Source of the DNA: Diphasiastrum complanatum
Lineage: Eukaryota > Streptophyta > Lycopodiopsida > Lycopodiales > Lycopodiaceae
NCBI GenBank assembly: GCA_029204225.1
Contig: CM055110.1
Span: 34,729,947-34,793,946, forward strand
DNA length: 64,000 bases
Direction: 5' to 3'
Shown here: positions 12,148 through 25,800 of the stretch, in pieces
How the letters are laid out: each line of letters starts with the position of its first letter
Numbering within the stretch: position 1 is the first letter of the stretch
Notes under the pieces: model-generated
Databases searched by the model: none
Seen by the model: the letters and a program-made list of their open reading frames with translations, nothing else
Told to the model about the DNA's origin: nothing
Program-made: the position numbers and the translations under genes

Positions 12148-13852
12148 ATGTGGACATGGGCCAACGATGGAACCGTAGACATCTCAGAAGCAAACTGGTC
12201 GCCTGCGAACCAGGTAATCTTAACTACTATGTGCTGTTTTGATTTTCTGACAGCTGAGAAAGATCGAGCGAAACTGTGGTAGCTTGATAAATAGTGGTTA
12301 GTAGTGAATGCCATGGACTGTTGCAAATGATGAGGCTATGTAAAAGTTTTTATTTCTTCGAGCGCTACGTATATTGATGAAACGAATCATAAGCTAAACT
12401 TTTCGTAGAGTTGTTTAATGGCTTTTATAACCCTATCTGCAACATGGCTCTGGCAGTATGACTACATGCTTTGGGAAAGGTTGGGAGAAAATAATGATTG
12501 TATAGCGCTAGATCCAGAGGAGCTGCAGCAGGACACATCCACACATAGCCGAAAGAGACTGCGTTGTCGTGAACCTCTTTTTTCATCTGCTAAAGATCTC
12601 GGAACCACCTCTTCCGAGATACAAAAGCTTCGAAATCCGGACAGCAAGATTGCCACGGAAGATAGGTCTGCAGAAATCAGCAATTCTAGCAGACCGCCTT
12701 CATTATTAGTTGATCTCGAAACTGTTTCCGCGCGAACAGAAGATTGGAATGGTTTTTCTTTTGCTGATGAAACAGTGCAAAGACAGAACATCGAGGATGC
12801 AACTCCACCAGTTTCTCAAAAGGCGCGATGTGATTTTAACGTGCCCAGTGGAAACGGAGGAAAGGATGAGATTATTTCACCTTCTCGGGATCGTCTATCA
12901 TTACCAGCGATGGAAAAGAAGCCCTATGAAGAAGACGATGACGACAATCGAGAAGGTACCTTGAGAGATTACCAGTGGGAACAAATCGGCAATATCGATG
13001 ATATGGAGAATTTTTTGGAGTAAGTTTTTTTTTTCTGTTGTGTTATATCGCGATTGTGTCCTTCCATCACTCATCCAGAGTGATGGCCGATGTGTGAGGA
13101 ATCAGTTACCATGCTGACCTAGCAATCCTAGTCTGGGTTCCTTGCCCAGCTAGGTGCGAGGAAGCTTGTATATCTGCTCCTTTGCAAAGACAACGAACGT
13201 AGTATTTCAGGATGATGTAATATCTTCGCTTCATTCTATTAAAGAGATGTCGTTTGTATTCTTCAAACAGCCAGCCTCTCTAATTCTTGCTTAAAGGTCA
13301 TTGTTTTCAATATGTATTCCTGTTCAACAAGTAAACATCAGATTTTCTGAGGTGATGGCTGGGTGAATTCATGTTAGCTCCATCTCTGACGACTTCCGTG
13401 CCCGTAACTTCAACAAATACTTTAGGATTGTTGTGCAATTTACGATCATATGTTTACCCGTCATGTTGCTGCTCCATCTATCCAGAAGCAGTGACTCTTC
13501 TGTTGGCGAAGCTGGGGTGAACCAATCATACTCCTTGGAGTGGTCATCTCCCCTGTCTCAATGTACTCCTGCTACGTTAATCTCAAATGTACAAACTGGT
13601 GAGAGTTCGTCTGGTCTAATTATGAGAAGTGAATTCAACGGCGAGCTGAAATCGAACGAAATCGCCTCTACGAGCTCTTTGTCTGCAGGCGCTTTGGAGA
13701 AGAGAACAGTATCATTCGGAGATCAAAAGTTTTTCAACCGAGTTAATAGTGATGATGATCAATTACAACTGCCTACCTTCCCAGCTGAATTCCACCAGCC
13801 TGCTTATTTGACGAATCACCATAGCGCAGCATATGACATCAATGCTACAACA
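12148..13852 (+). CDS. LNK-like gene, exons 1-3 (N-terminal half)
   Basis: Exon 1 (12148-12213) ends CAG|gtaatc in phase 0. Exon 2 (12457-13019) starts after ctctggcag and ends tttttgga|gtaag in phase 2. Exon 3 (13486-13852) starts after atctatccag, completes the Glu codon, and ends acaaca|gtgagt in phase 0. The block encodes residues 1-332. It includes an LGENNDCIALDPEE stretch, like the WGE..D.DHIVP region near the LNK2 N-terminus, a basic KRLRC patch, an acidic EEDDDDN run, and the conserved Y-W-IG-DD box. The open frames beginning at 12418 and 13433 each include some intron, so their first residues are not protein. Confidence 0.82.
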
Positions 13853-16800
13853 GTGAGTTGCTCTCTATAGTCGTGCCAACTTCTTTGCATGAAAACGCTT
13901 GCTCACTGTTGAAGTTTTTTTTGTTGTTGAGGATTACTGTGCCATACAAATGCCAGTGCATACTTAGAAAATAAAGTAGAAGTCTCTCTATAAATTTTAT
14001 TACCTGCACACTTGAGTTGTTGCTGAAAGCTAATTACTCAAAGTAGTGATTGCACAACGAAGCAAAATCACAATTAGCAGAATATCGTCTGATCATGAAA
14101 TCAGAAGTGAATCTTATCGTTCACACGCCCTTGTATATATTAAGTAAGACAGATGCCCATCAAGGATTGGGCTTGTACATGTCAATAAACCAGAAAGAAC
14201 CGATACACCAATTCACACATAATGCCAAGAAACCAGTTTCCGGTTCACTTTCATCTGAAGTTCGACCTTTAGCATAAGTTTCAATGGCAAACTCTCTCCC
14301 AATTTAAACTTACACTTAACCAGCATCAATCATTCCCTGTTGTTCTCTCAGATAACAAAACCTGTCTCTTGGTAATGGTTTAGTTAACACATCCACTATC
14401 ATCTCTGTGAGGTTATGTGTCAATGCCAGATTGATCAAGTATTGAAAAAACAGGATATGAGATCAAGCATTTAATCACCAAAGCATTAATGAAAACAATG
14501 AGCCGACAAGCAAAATCAGATTCATCAAAAAGCGTGGTACTATTCTATTGATTGACCATTATATACAAAAGTTGATCATTAATGCCGAGAAGGCATTCTT
14601 TCATACGTGTCCCAGTAGCCATCAATTATGCCTACGTGTCCCTAGCTTAACCTTTATCCTATTCCCCTAACTGCCGAGTCAGCTTCATCTGACTGTGAAG
14701 TGTCGCTGTAAACCCACAAAACCCTCCCTCACTTCACAGTCCATCTACGCTACATTTCAGATTCATCTTTCTCATCCCTTAATCTATCATTTCTCTTAAA
14801 GAAACAAAACGACTTTTAACTAGTGGTTTTGTCATTATGGCTGCAAGTTTCTTTGGTCCCAGGTTCGAGCCTTCCCTTGGAAACCAAGAAGCATTATGGC
14901 TGCAAGCATAAAATCAATACTGCAAAATTTTAATTTAAGCTTCCCTTCCTGCACCAACAAGTCCCTGACGAAGTGATATTGTCTTGCTATGTGCTTGCTT
15001 TTCTTGTGGAACCCAGCGTGTCTGCTAAGGAACATACATCCCTGATTGTCATTGTAGAGCATCATGTTGGTGATGTCGATCCCAATTTGGCTACGATGCT
15101 CTGCATCCACAAATACTCTTTGGTTGCATGACAAACCCCATATATTCGGATTATGTTGTTGACAGGGCTGTAGAGTGTTGTTTCTTACAACTCAAACTTA
15201 TGCAAGATCCTCCCATCATGTAGATATACCCACTTTTGGATCTCATGTTTTATGTTTTTTGTATCAAGCATCTAGGTGTAGGATGTTGGTAGGGTCAAAT
15301 TTGGCATAGATGGCAAATTATCCATTTCCAATTGTAATGCCATTATTGAGTCAAAATAGAGTGAGAGGCCAAACTCGAGCCAATTAGAGTGTAGACAAGT
15401 GTAATGCTTTTGTTTGATGAAGTTCAAGAGGTCCAATAGGATTTCGAGGTGGAACCATGAGTGGTCCAATAGAATTTGAGGTTTGCTTGAAAATGGCCCA
15501 ATAGAATTTAGAGGTGAATGGATCAATGGTCCAATAGGATTAAGAGGTGGCAAAAGTGTGGTCCAATCATGATTGAGCATTGTGGTAGCTCATGGATCTA
15601 TTAGTATCATTGTACTTCTCATTTGGATCTAATTGATTTTGAGATTGAGTGGATTTTGAGTGTTATTGGTTTCCTAGCTTTCTCTCTCTACCCGAGCTAT
15701 TGATGATTTTCTCTCTCTACCTGAGGAGAGAAGCTTGTTTTTACTTAGATTAATTTTGGAACACTTCCCACACGTGTGAGTGAGAGTTGGAAGTGTTTGA
15801 TTGCATGTAGTAGTGTGTTTTTGCCATAGAATCAAAGATAGATTAGTAGTGTGTTTTTGCCATAGAATCAAAGATAGATCTTGAATCTCAATCTAATCTT
15901 GATCTTGGTGCATCTACACACCTTAGGAGATCACAAGTACATGCTGTAGACAGTCCACACATGTGAAATCAACATGGTATCAGAGCCTACCTAAGGTTAC
16001 CATGCATTTTGATCCATTTGAGTGAAAACTATTCATCAATCTTGAGCTAGAAATTGTCAAGATCCATTTTTCTAGCTATCTTGTCCAATTTTGGATCAAA
16101 AGAGATCAATAGGGAAATGATTGGGTCTAACCTGGTACTGTACGGAATCAGGTTCTCAAACACGTGTGAGGAACATCCAATTTCAGTTTGGGAGTTCTCT
16201 TTCATGTTTGATCCAAAAATCTTGCTGGATAGCTTGTTTTGAAGCTATTTTTGTCTAGGTTCTGATGCAATCAGTTTCATTCCATTGGGTTGAGCCAATC
16301 AAAAGTTATAAGCTTTTGAAGAGGGTTAGGTAGGGCACCTAGACCTGGGTGGACACATTTGGTTTGGTCAAGAGATTGCTTGTTTGATCCAAAATCACAG
16401 TTGAATGCTTACCAATCTCATCTATATGTGATCCAGGCACTGTTTTGAGATCTTAGCCATTTTGTTTCATGCAATATCATTGTATTTGAGTCAAATTTGG
16501 TTTCTTAGTGTATTTCACACGTGATAAGAGTGTTTGATTCTAACTTTGCCCATACTCCATCATTTGATGTGAAGTAGATCTAGTTTTGGAGAGATTGAGA
16601 TAGCTAGTGAGAATTATCTCACAGTTTGTTGCAAGATCTTGCATAGGAGATGGTAGCACACCATTATTGGATCTTATAGTGAGAGAGAAGTAACATTTTA
16701 TTGTTCATCACTTTTATTTATCTCCACTTTACATGACTTCAATGAGTTCATACTTGTTGCAACCAGGTGAGAGATTGTCTACTTCCAATTATTCAATATG

Positions 16801-19800
16801 GAAGTTGAGGATGGAGTCCATCTTGATACTCCAAGATGTGATGGACATTGTACTTGGGATTGAGGAGGAGCCTCAAGTCCTTCAAGAAGTACAAAAATAC
16901 AAGAAGAGAGCTAGGATGGCTCTCCACTACATTAAGATGAATGTTCTAATGAGATATTGAGGGAGATTGGTGATTGTTCTACATCCAAGGAAGCTTGGGA
17001 TTGTCTCAAGTCCATCTTTGAGGCTAAGAACACCTCTAGGCTCCTCACTCTTAGAAATAAAATCTTCCAAAGTAGTCAAAAGAGTGATGAGGTTGCATCT
17101 AATTATTTTTAAGAGTCTAAGGGTATTCATAGGGAGCTTGCATGTATTGGTGACTCAATCAATCAAAGTGAGCTAGTCCAAGTCATTCTCAATGGCTTGA
17201 GAGATGAATATCACAACCTTGTCCAATCTTATGCCATTAAGGAGGAGCTACCAAGTTTGGAGGCCCTTCAAAGTGTGCTTATTTCTGAAGAATCAAGACA
17301 AGAGTACAAACTCTTGAGGATGGACAAGCTATCACTCAATCATGATGATGGCAAAGTTCTATTTGCCAAGGACAAAGAGAGGAGTAAGAAGCAACATCAT
17401 CACTTCTCTAATGACAAAGCTAAAGACCAAGATGGAGAGGAGGAGGATACCTCTCATGCTTCTACTTCAAATCTCAAGAAGAAGAAGATCAAGTGCTTTT
17501 ATTGTGGCAAGAAAGGCCATTATTCCACCAATTGCTTCAAGAAGAAGAATCAACTCAATCAAGCCAACATCACCAATGAGAAAGAAGACTATATTGCAAG
17601 TGATGGAGAAGGCTCTCTTATGGCATCAAGCTTCTCCTCTTCCACCTTCAACAAGGATGACTCATGGTATATTGATAGTGGAGCATCTTCACATATTTTT
17701 ACACTCTCTATTTCAAAAGTGATTGTGAATAGAGATGTCATATTGCATGAAGATTCAATCTTGGAAGTGGCTGAGATCAAGGCTTCTCAAGAAGCATCAC
17801 AAGTTATCTCTTTTGAAGGTATTCAAGTTATGATGGGGCCAAGGTGTGAGGAGGAGTCTCTTCTTCATAAGATTTCAAGAAGATCTTCAAGATGCATGGC
17901 CGAGTCTTTATGGCTCACCTTACATGGCAAAGAAGGGCATGTTTCATGTTGTATCTACTACAACACATTCATATATGCTTCTCTTCCTTTGCTTGATATG
18001 CTATCTTGTTTCATTGAATTTTTTGGATCTCAAAGTTCAAGAAAAGCTATACTAGTTTTGTATAATGCTTATGGTATGGACATATTTCTTGTCATTATTG
18101 ACTTAGATATGTCTCCAATACTTTTTCAAAGCAAGATATTGTATTGTCAAAAGTATGCTCTTGGTTCTAGTAAGAACAAGATTGAGCCTGTTACTCACTT
18201 TTTTGAAAATCATGTTTTCACATGTTTTGAGGCAAATTGTAAACTCCTCTTGAGATTAAGTGAAGCATCCAAAGTGGACACTTACATCCTTGAGAGAGTA
18301 ACTAGCCTAAAAAAAATCAAGATAGTCTTTGATATCAAGATTAGATCCATCATGGATATAGTTCATTGTATGTGGACTAGTCAAGCTAGAAAGCATAATC
18401 TTGATAATCATCATTGTTTCACATCTTATGATCTTGATCTCCATGATCCTTATGAGGCTTGGAAGCCTCAGATTTCTCTATTTATAGTGCATCCATCATG
18501 CAAGTGGAACTTTCAAAGAAAATATCATCAGGCATGGAGGAAGCCCATGATCATAGTGGCATATTGGTGGAGCACTCTTCAAAGGCATTGGCAAGAGATC
18601 TCTACCAAAGAGATCTTATCATGCATATGGTGAGGGTGCTGCTATGATGGATCCCTTGGATGATCTTCACTTCTTATGCATACCAAAGGATCCACTCAAA
18701 AAGATTTACAAACTTCTCAATTGATCTAGTACCTTTCCAAGCTATTTTTTGAGGAGGTGTGAGAAATTGGCAAAAATCTAGCTTGGTATTTTTATGAAAG
18801 AATTTTGTAAGTAAATCTCACATGTGTGGAGGATGTTCCCACATGTGGAGAATTGTGAATTAAATTAAAAATGTTAGATATAGGGGTCTTATGTTTTTTG
18901 TATCAAGCATCTAGGTGTAGGATGTTGGTAGGGTCAAATTTGGCATAGATGGCAAATTATCCATTTCCAATTGTAATGCCACTATTGAGTCAAAATAGAG
19001 TAGGAGGAAGAACTTGAGCCAATTAGAGTGTAGACAAGTGTAATGCTTTTGTTTGATGAAGTTTAAGAGGTCCAATGAGATTTAGAGGTGGAATCATGAG
19101 TGGTCCAAAGGTCGAAAAATCGAGTTAGCACAACTGTCGCAAAACACTTAGTTGCTCAAGATGGCCCGAAGGTGGAAAGGCGACAGTGTTGGGTGTCGGG
19201 TTTTTTGCCTGTCAGAAATTGCGAAGAAAATTATAGACTATTGCAACAAACAGTTCAAATATGCAGACTATTGAAAAACAGTTCACTTTCTGCAGGTTTC
19301 ATTTGAGAGAGTAAAATTGAGAGAAGAAAGGAGGGAAGTTAGGAAGAGTAGGAGTAAGATTAAACTCCAACACCTTATACTATAGATCTATAAAGCATTT
19401 TCAAGTTGTACATTCAGATATTCGTGGAATTACTACAATTAGCAATAGTGGAACTAAGATGTATGTAACTTTCATTGATGATTTTAGTAGATTTTGTTGG
19501 AACTATCTACGAAAGAGCAAAGATGAAGTGTATGATGTCTTTGTGAAGTTCAAGAATGAAAGGGAGAACCAATTTTCTACATAGATCAAATTCTTGAGGA
19601 GTGACAATGTTGGTGAGTATATCTCAACCAAGTTCAAGGCCTTTTGTGATGAGAGCATGGGATCAAGAGGGAGTAGACAACTCCAAGGACGCCACAACAA
19701 AATGGAGTGGCCAAGAGGAAGAATAGAACTTTATGTAAAAGTGCCAAAGCCATGAGGTTAGGTGTTAATCTTCCAAAACCATTTTGGGATCAAGCTTTTT

Positions 19801-22800
19801 TGTGTGCTAACTTTCTATGCAATAGGTGGCCGAGTGCTATATTGGATGGAAGAACACCTTTTGAGATAGTCAAGAGGAGGCTGAGTGTCAACTTTCTTAA
19901 AAACTTTTGGATGTACTTGCTATTTCAATATAACTCTTGATGATAGGACAAAGGAGGATCCATCTTTTGAGAAAAAGTATATTTGTTGGATATAGTGAGG
20001 TGAGTAAACCTACAAGGTTAACATTCCTACTACTAATAAGGTGATTGTTGGTAGAGATGTCATTTTTGATGAGGGAGAGTTGAAAAGATATAGACCCTAG
20101 GGTAGGATCAAATCAAAATTTTTGAGGATCAAAATAAAATTTGAATTTAAGTGTTGGATTTATTCCTCTACTCTCCTAAATCCCGTGTTAATCTAGTTCC
20201 ATTCATATTGCTGTAGTTATACACGCATTGTCGCATAGTCTGCAAAAATACTCTATTATTGAAGACAAACAAGAGAATGGCAGTCCAAGTTGTCAAATCA
20301 CTCGACTTGTTGGAGTGGTCCGACTTATCGGGGAGGTCCGACTTGGCCGACTTATTGGGGAGTCCGACTTATAACTCAACCGACTTGTCGGGAACCATTC
20401 TGACTCCATTGACTATCAGCAGCGACATGCTCAACTCCGAATAGTCGAAGCCTTCTCACACCCACTTTCTGTACTATGCAACTACTTGGACAATGACAAC
20501 AGTAGCCACGATCTATTCCAGATGATGCAAACGGCTCCATGCCATCTTCTTGTAACATACATTTGCACAAATGAAAACTGTATATAGTTGATCATTGTAA
20601 TCAATTAATGATGTCGATAAAATGCATATTAATGCCAATGTAAGCTGATTCCACATATGCTCGAGCGCCCATAGACGCCGAGACGCTAGCTTATCAGAGA
20701 CAAAATTAGTAGATGAAGTTCAAGCATTGATTTTTTCTTTAAGACTAATTGTCAATATAAGCTCATAGCCATTATAGATCGTAGTTATCTTGGTGAGCAC
20801 GTAGTTTTGCCCCCGCTATTGATTTGTGCTCACCAGCATCATTAGACTTGTATTTTTATACATTCAATCTGAATAAATTATGGTCTGGTTTTGCATTCAG
20901 ATTCTGTTAGTGTTGCATGCTTTTCACTATTTTGGCCTCAAATTGTATTGGCCAGTTTATACCTCTCTTATTATTTGAATTTGAAATTTGGTGGGGAACC
21001 CATTTTTATTCACTAACTTGACTATCAGGCCTTGCGACATTTCATTCCTGCTATTTGGCCTAAAGTCCCTTTATTAACTTTCACTTAATCAAATGTCTAT
21101 GTGATCATCGGGTTGGACTTACAGACATAGGGTGCCAATTATCTCACTTATTATCTGCTAATAAATGAATAAACTAATCTACATATGCAAGAAACTTGAG
21201 TAGAAGTCAATCTAGCATGCTCTAGCATTGATATCTCCTCCAAATCCTTGATTAATGTGGCTGATCCTTTCATAACCTGCAACACAAGCTTTGATACCAT
21301 GTGAAGAATTTTAGATTATTTAAGATCCAAATTCATCACTTGAGTTTTGGTTAGAAAGAGAACAATCCTACCACTGTTGCCAATGTAGAAAAATCAACAT
21401 CTGCTCTATGAAACATTAGGAAAAATATGGGCTCAAAATGGGCCCTTTAAGAAATTTCACTTTAGAGAGAGGTGGAGAATGCAAACCGGTAACTTCTGGT
21501 TGCCGTTTTCTCGAATTTCTGGCCTTGCCCGACTTTTAACTAGTATGGTTAACTAGTATGCCATTGAAGCAGTGCTCACCCAAACGCGATGATGAGAATG
21601 CGAGAGCAAATTCGGATGGAGTTTGGATCTGATTGTTGGTCACTGCCAACTGTATTACTCCTACAGTCCTCCAGAATGTAGTCAGGCACTATTGATCTAC
21701 GTTTAGAAATTAATGTAGCATTCAACAAAATTTTAACCAATGTGCGGAATTAAATGAACGAGAGAATCAGACACACGAATAACAGCAGACTAATTTGCAT
21801 TCAAGATCAGACATGAAAAGAGTGACATGTGCGCAATGGCCACAAAATCATCTATTAATTTTTTGATTCTTCAAGCACTGCATGGCATTGACGTGAGAGA
21901 AAGTACAGTTCTTCCATGAGTAATGTCTCGCTTACTAGTGGACTTGTTGGATCTCTGTGGATCCTACTTATAGAAACTTGTCTCGCATGCAAGCGGACTT
22001 CTGTTCTATATTTTCGTCTTCTTGTTTACTAGCATTAGACTACTTCATGTATCAGTCTATGTCAAGTATCATCCAGAGAGTATATAGTCGCCTCGTATAA
22101 CTCCTAGATTAGAGTGATTAAACATCTACAGCTAATCATGAATTACAAGAATGGCAGATTAGCCATGACCTAGAGTGTATATGCTAACGTCATGCTATCA
22201 GATCAGATATCTGCAATTCTATGTACTTGCATGATCTTCTTGGTCCTTTTTGGAGTGTGAGGACAAAAAAAGGTGTCGCGTCCATACTTGGTTCTTCCAT
22301 GGATTCCATCTCTTCGTTTATGGCTTGGATCCATTTGTCCTTCTCTGGACATTCAATCGCTTCCTCAAAAGTCTGTGGTTCACCACTAAATCCACAGAAC
22401 TCTTCTGATGTAGAAGCAGAGATGCCTAGCACGTATCTTGTTGGCACTCTTTGTGGTCTTGTTGACCTTCTAGGAGATCCTTCTGGGATAGCAATGCCTT
22501 TGCCTTTGTCTGATCTGCTAGGTCCGAAACCATCCTGGTTTATAAGAATTGTAGCAGTAGGCTAGCTTTCAAATCTTTCATCTTCAGATTTATCACTCGA
22601 ATGGGAAGCGACTCGAAACTCTTTGTTTTCGTGTTCGTCTTCTGCTCCCTCTGTCACTAGCAACAGGTCATAGTACTGTCTCTCCAGAACTTCATAGCTG
22701 ACAGGATCGTCATTGGCCATTGTCCTACTCTCATCAAATCTGACATCCCTCACTGTTCTCACAATGATCGTGTCTGGCATGTAGACTCTGTAGTATGACG

Positions 22801-25800
22801 AGTTGTTGTCATAAACCACCAGAAATCCTTGTTCAGCTTTCTTATCAAGCTTCTTTTGAAGCTTATCAGGAATATGTGCATAAGCTGCACAGCCAAAGAT
22901 TTTGATGTGAGACGGGTTGGGCTTTCTGCCTCACCATAACTCGTGTGGTGTTGTGTGAGGGACACCAAACTTCCCTGTTCTGGATGTATGCGGCTGTAGC
23001 TACTGCTTCAGCCCATAGTACTCTTGGAGCCTTCGAGTAGGCCATCATGCATCTGACAGCTTCCATCAGGGTCCTATACTTTCTTTCTGCAACATCGTTG
23101 TGCTGCGGTGTGTAGGTTGCAGTCCTTCTATGAATGATGCCACGATCATTGCAGAAGTCGGTGAAGCGATTCGAGATGTATTTGCCACCTCGATTTGTCT
23201 TGATCTGCTTCACTTTGTTGCCTGTACATCTCTCTGTCCAATTCACGTATTCTATGAATTTATCAAGTGCTTCAAACTTATTCTAAATGAAGTACACTGT
23301 GACAAATTTACTATAATCATCAATGAAAGTTATATCTTATTTTGAGCCTCCTACTGAGATCACATTGAAAGGCCCACAGATGTCAAAATGCACTAACTCC
23401 AGAATCTTGGTCGTTCTGTAGGAGTCTTTGACGAATGGATTGGTCAACATCTTACCCTTCAAACATGCATCAAAGGTGGTCAAACTGGTTGCATTCGAGA
23501 TGTTGACCCTTGTTATCGCTCCACGATGGCTTGCTTGATAAAGTGCCATTGAGTTCATGTGGCATAGTCTTATGTGCCACAGAGTGTCTGGCAAATCATC
23601 ATGAGTCTGATGCACATGATCTGCATGTAGACGTACCTTCAGGTGATATAGATTACCTTTCTTCTACCTCAAGCGATCAGAGTACTGATACTGGCGTCAA
23701 CCACATTGCATGCTTCATCGAAAAACACCAGACGCATCCCTGCATCTACTATTCTTGCCAGAAAAAACATGTCTTGCTGTAGTGTAGGCACGAACAGAAC
23801 GTCTTCGAGCCGTCTGTCTCTACCGTTGGTGTTGAGCCACAATGAACCAATACCGTTCACTTGATGTTTGGATCCATCACCAAGAATAATGAATCTTGAA
23901 GGATCCGCACTTCTGAAATCAGACATAATTCGTCTTGACATCACGAAGTGTGAGGTGGCTCCTGAATCTAGGATCACCTCATGTGTGTCAGATGTTGACG
24001 CTGCACACACGTCTTTACAAATGTAGATGGTTGAACAGTTTCTGTTCGGTCTCTCTTCGCCCATTTTTGAGCTCTCAGGCTCCTTGACATAGGATGAACT
24101 GTTGTTGTTCTCTTGTCTGTTCTGTGCTAATTTTTTTCTTGGGTTCAGGCAGCAATCGATTGCTGCATGACCCTTGTTGTGGCATGTACATAAGGTGAAG
24201 GAAAGACATATAGAAAGCACAAGGATTGACTAGGGTACAAGCAGCTCCAACGCTGGATGGAGATTTTTGTTTAAAGTCAAACCTCCAAAGGTGTAAAAGC
24301 CATCTATTGTGGCATAGAGGAGTCAAATTTCATATTTGTTCCTCCTTTTCTTTGGGATCGTCTGACTTTGTACCATACAACATGCTCCTGGCCATTTTCA
24401 TAAGGGTGCGGTTCTTACGTTCAATGAATTCGTTCTGTTGAGGGGAATATGACATCGTGTATTCTTGATGTATCCCCTTTTCTTTGCAAAAGCCCTTGAA
24501 CTTGTTCCCAATGAATTCACCCCCATTGTCTGATATCACTTTCTTTACCCTTTTCCCTGCCTGTGTCTCTGCCATCGTGACAAATTCCTTGAACTTCTCT
24601 GCACTTGGTCTTTGGTCCTCAAGGTGTACAAGAAAGTTTTCATGTTGAAATTGTCTATGAAAGTGAGGAAATACTTTGAGTGTCCTAGGGATTCTGGATC
24701 TATGGGTCCACACACGTCTATGTGTATTAACTCCAAAATTGATATTATCACAGTCCCGCTCCTTCTCTTGAACGGTTCCTTGTGTTGCTTTCCAAGGATG
24801 CAACTCTGGCATATGTAGGGCTCTTCATCCTTATCATGGTCAAATCATGTCACGAGTTCCTTCTTCTTCATTGCCTCCAGTGCTTCAGCTCCCAGATGCC
24901 CTAGCCTCATGTGCCAAAGGGCATCCTTTCTTGTTCTTGAGACGACTATGCATGCCTGGTAATCAACAATCACTCCCTGAGGTCATCTTGTATAGCCCCC
25001 CTTCTTCTATTGCAGTGGTTAGCATTTCTCCATTCTTGAAGATTAGGCACTTGTTCTTAAAAAACCTAAGCTCTAGTCCGCTCTCAACAAATTTCCTGAA
25101 AGATAGGAGATTCTTTAAGATCTTGGGAACGAACATCACGCCCCTTAATAGCCCTTTCTTTTCCCCTTCAAGCTTCAACAGCACGCTTCGGCTGCCTGGT
25201 GAGTTTCCTTGTTGTTCCCCACGATTACTCTCCTCTCTTGGTGATTTTCAATATAGTTTGACAGCATGCCTTTTTCATTTGTCATGTGTGCTGTGAAACC
25301 AGAATCCAAGTACCAGTTCTCATCTTTTTCTATATTGTCTTTATTGTATTCTCGATAGGACCACTCAAGTAGTGTCCCTTTCTTGGAGTAGATTAGTCCT
25401 TGGCCTGCTATAGCATTTCTCTTCTCCTATTGCCCTGAGGCTATGTTTTCCTCTTCTTTTTGTTCCTCAACTATGTTTGCTTGCATTGCACTCTTCCTGT
25501 TCATGTTCATGTCTTTTGCCCTCTTGTTGCATTCCCTGGCTATGTGTCCGCTATTGCTGCAATAATAGCAGAGAGTGTCCTTCCTGCGGTCCCCTTGTGA
25601 AGCCTTCCCTAATCACCCTTGCGATCCTCCTCCATTGCCCAAGCCTTGATGCTTCTTACCCGATCCTTGCTTCTTTGCATTGTCTCGATTATCTCTGAAC
25701 CCACCAGATGGTTCTCTTTTATCAGAGCCAGCTCTTCTATGCCTATTTGGCTCTTCCTCCTTTCATCTTCCTGCACCAATCTTTGCATCGCATTAGTGAG

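Larger units (their letters stand above)
15253..19108 (+). mobile_element. Copia-like non-autonomous element C4
   Basis: + strand element. The left LTR is 15253-15974, the PBS (TGGTATCAGAGCC) is at 15975-15987, gag starts near 16733, and a polypurine-like ATAGGGG precedes a truncated right LTR (18892-19108). The right LTR matches the first about 220 bp of the left one. The interior carries gag with a zinc knuckle and the start of protease, then jumps to a segment that normally lies after integrase. There is no reverse transcriptase motif. Confidence 0.8.
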
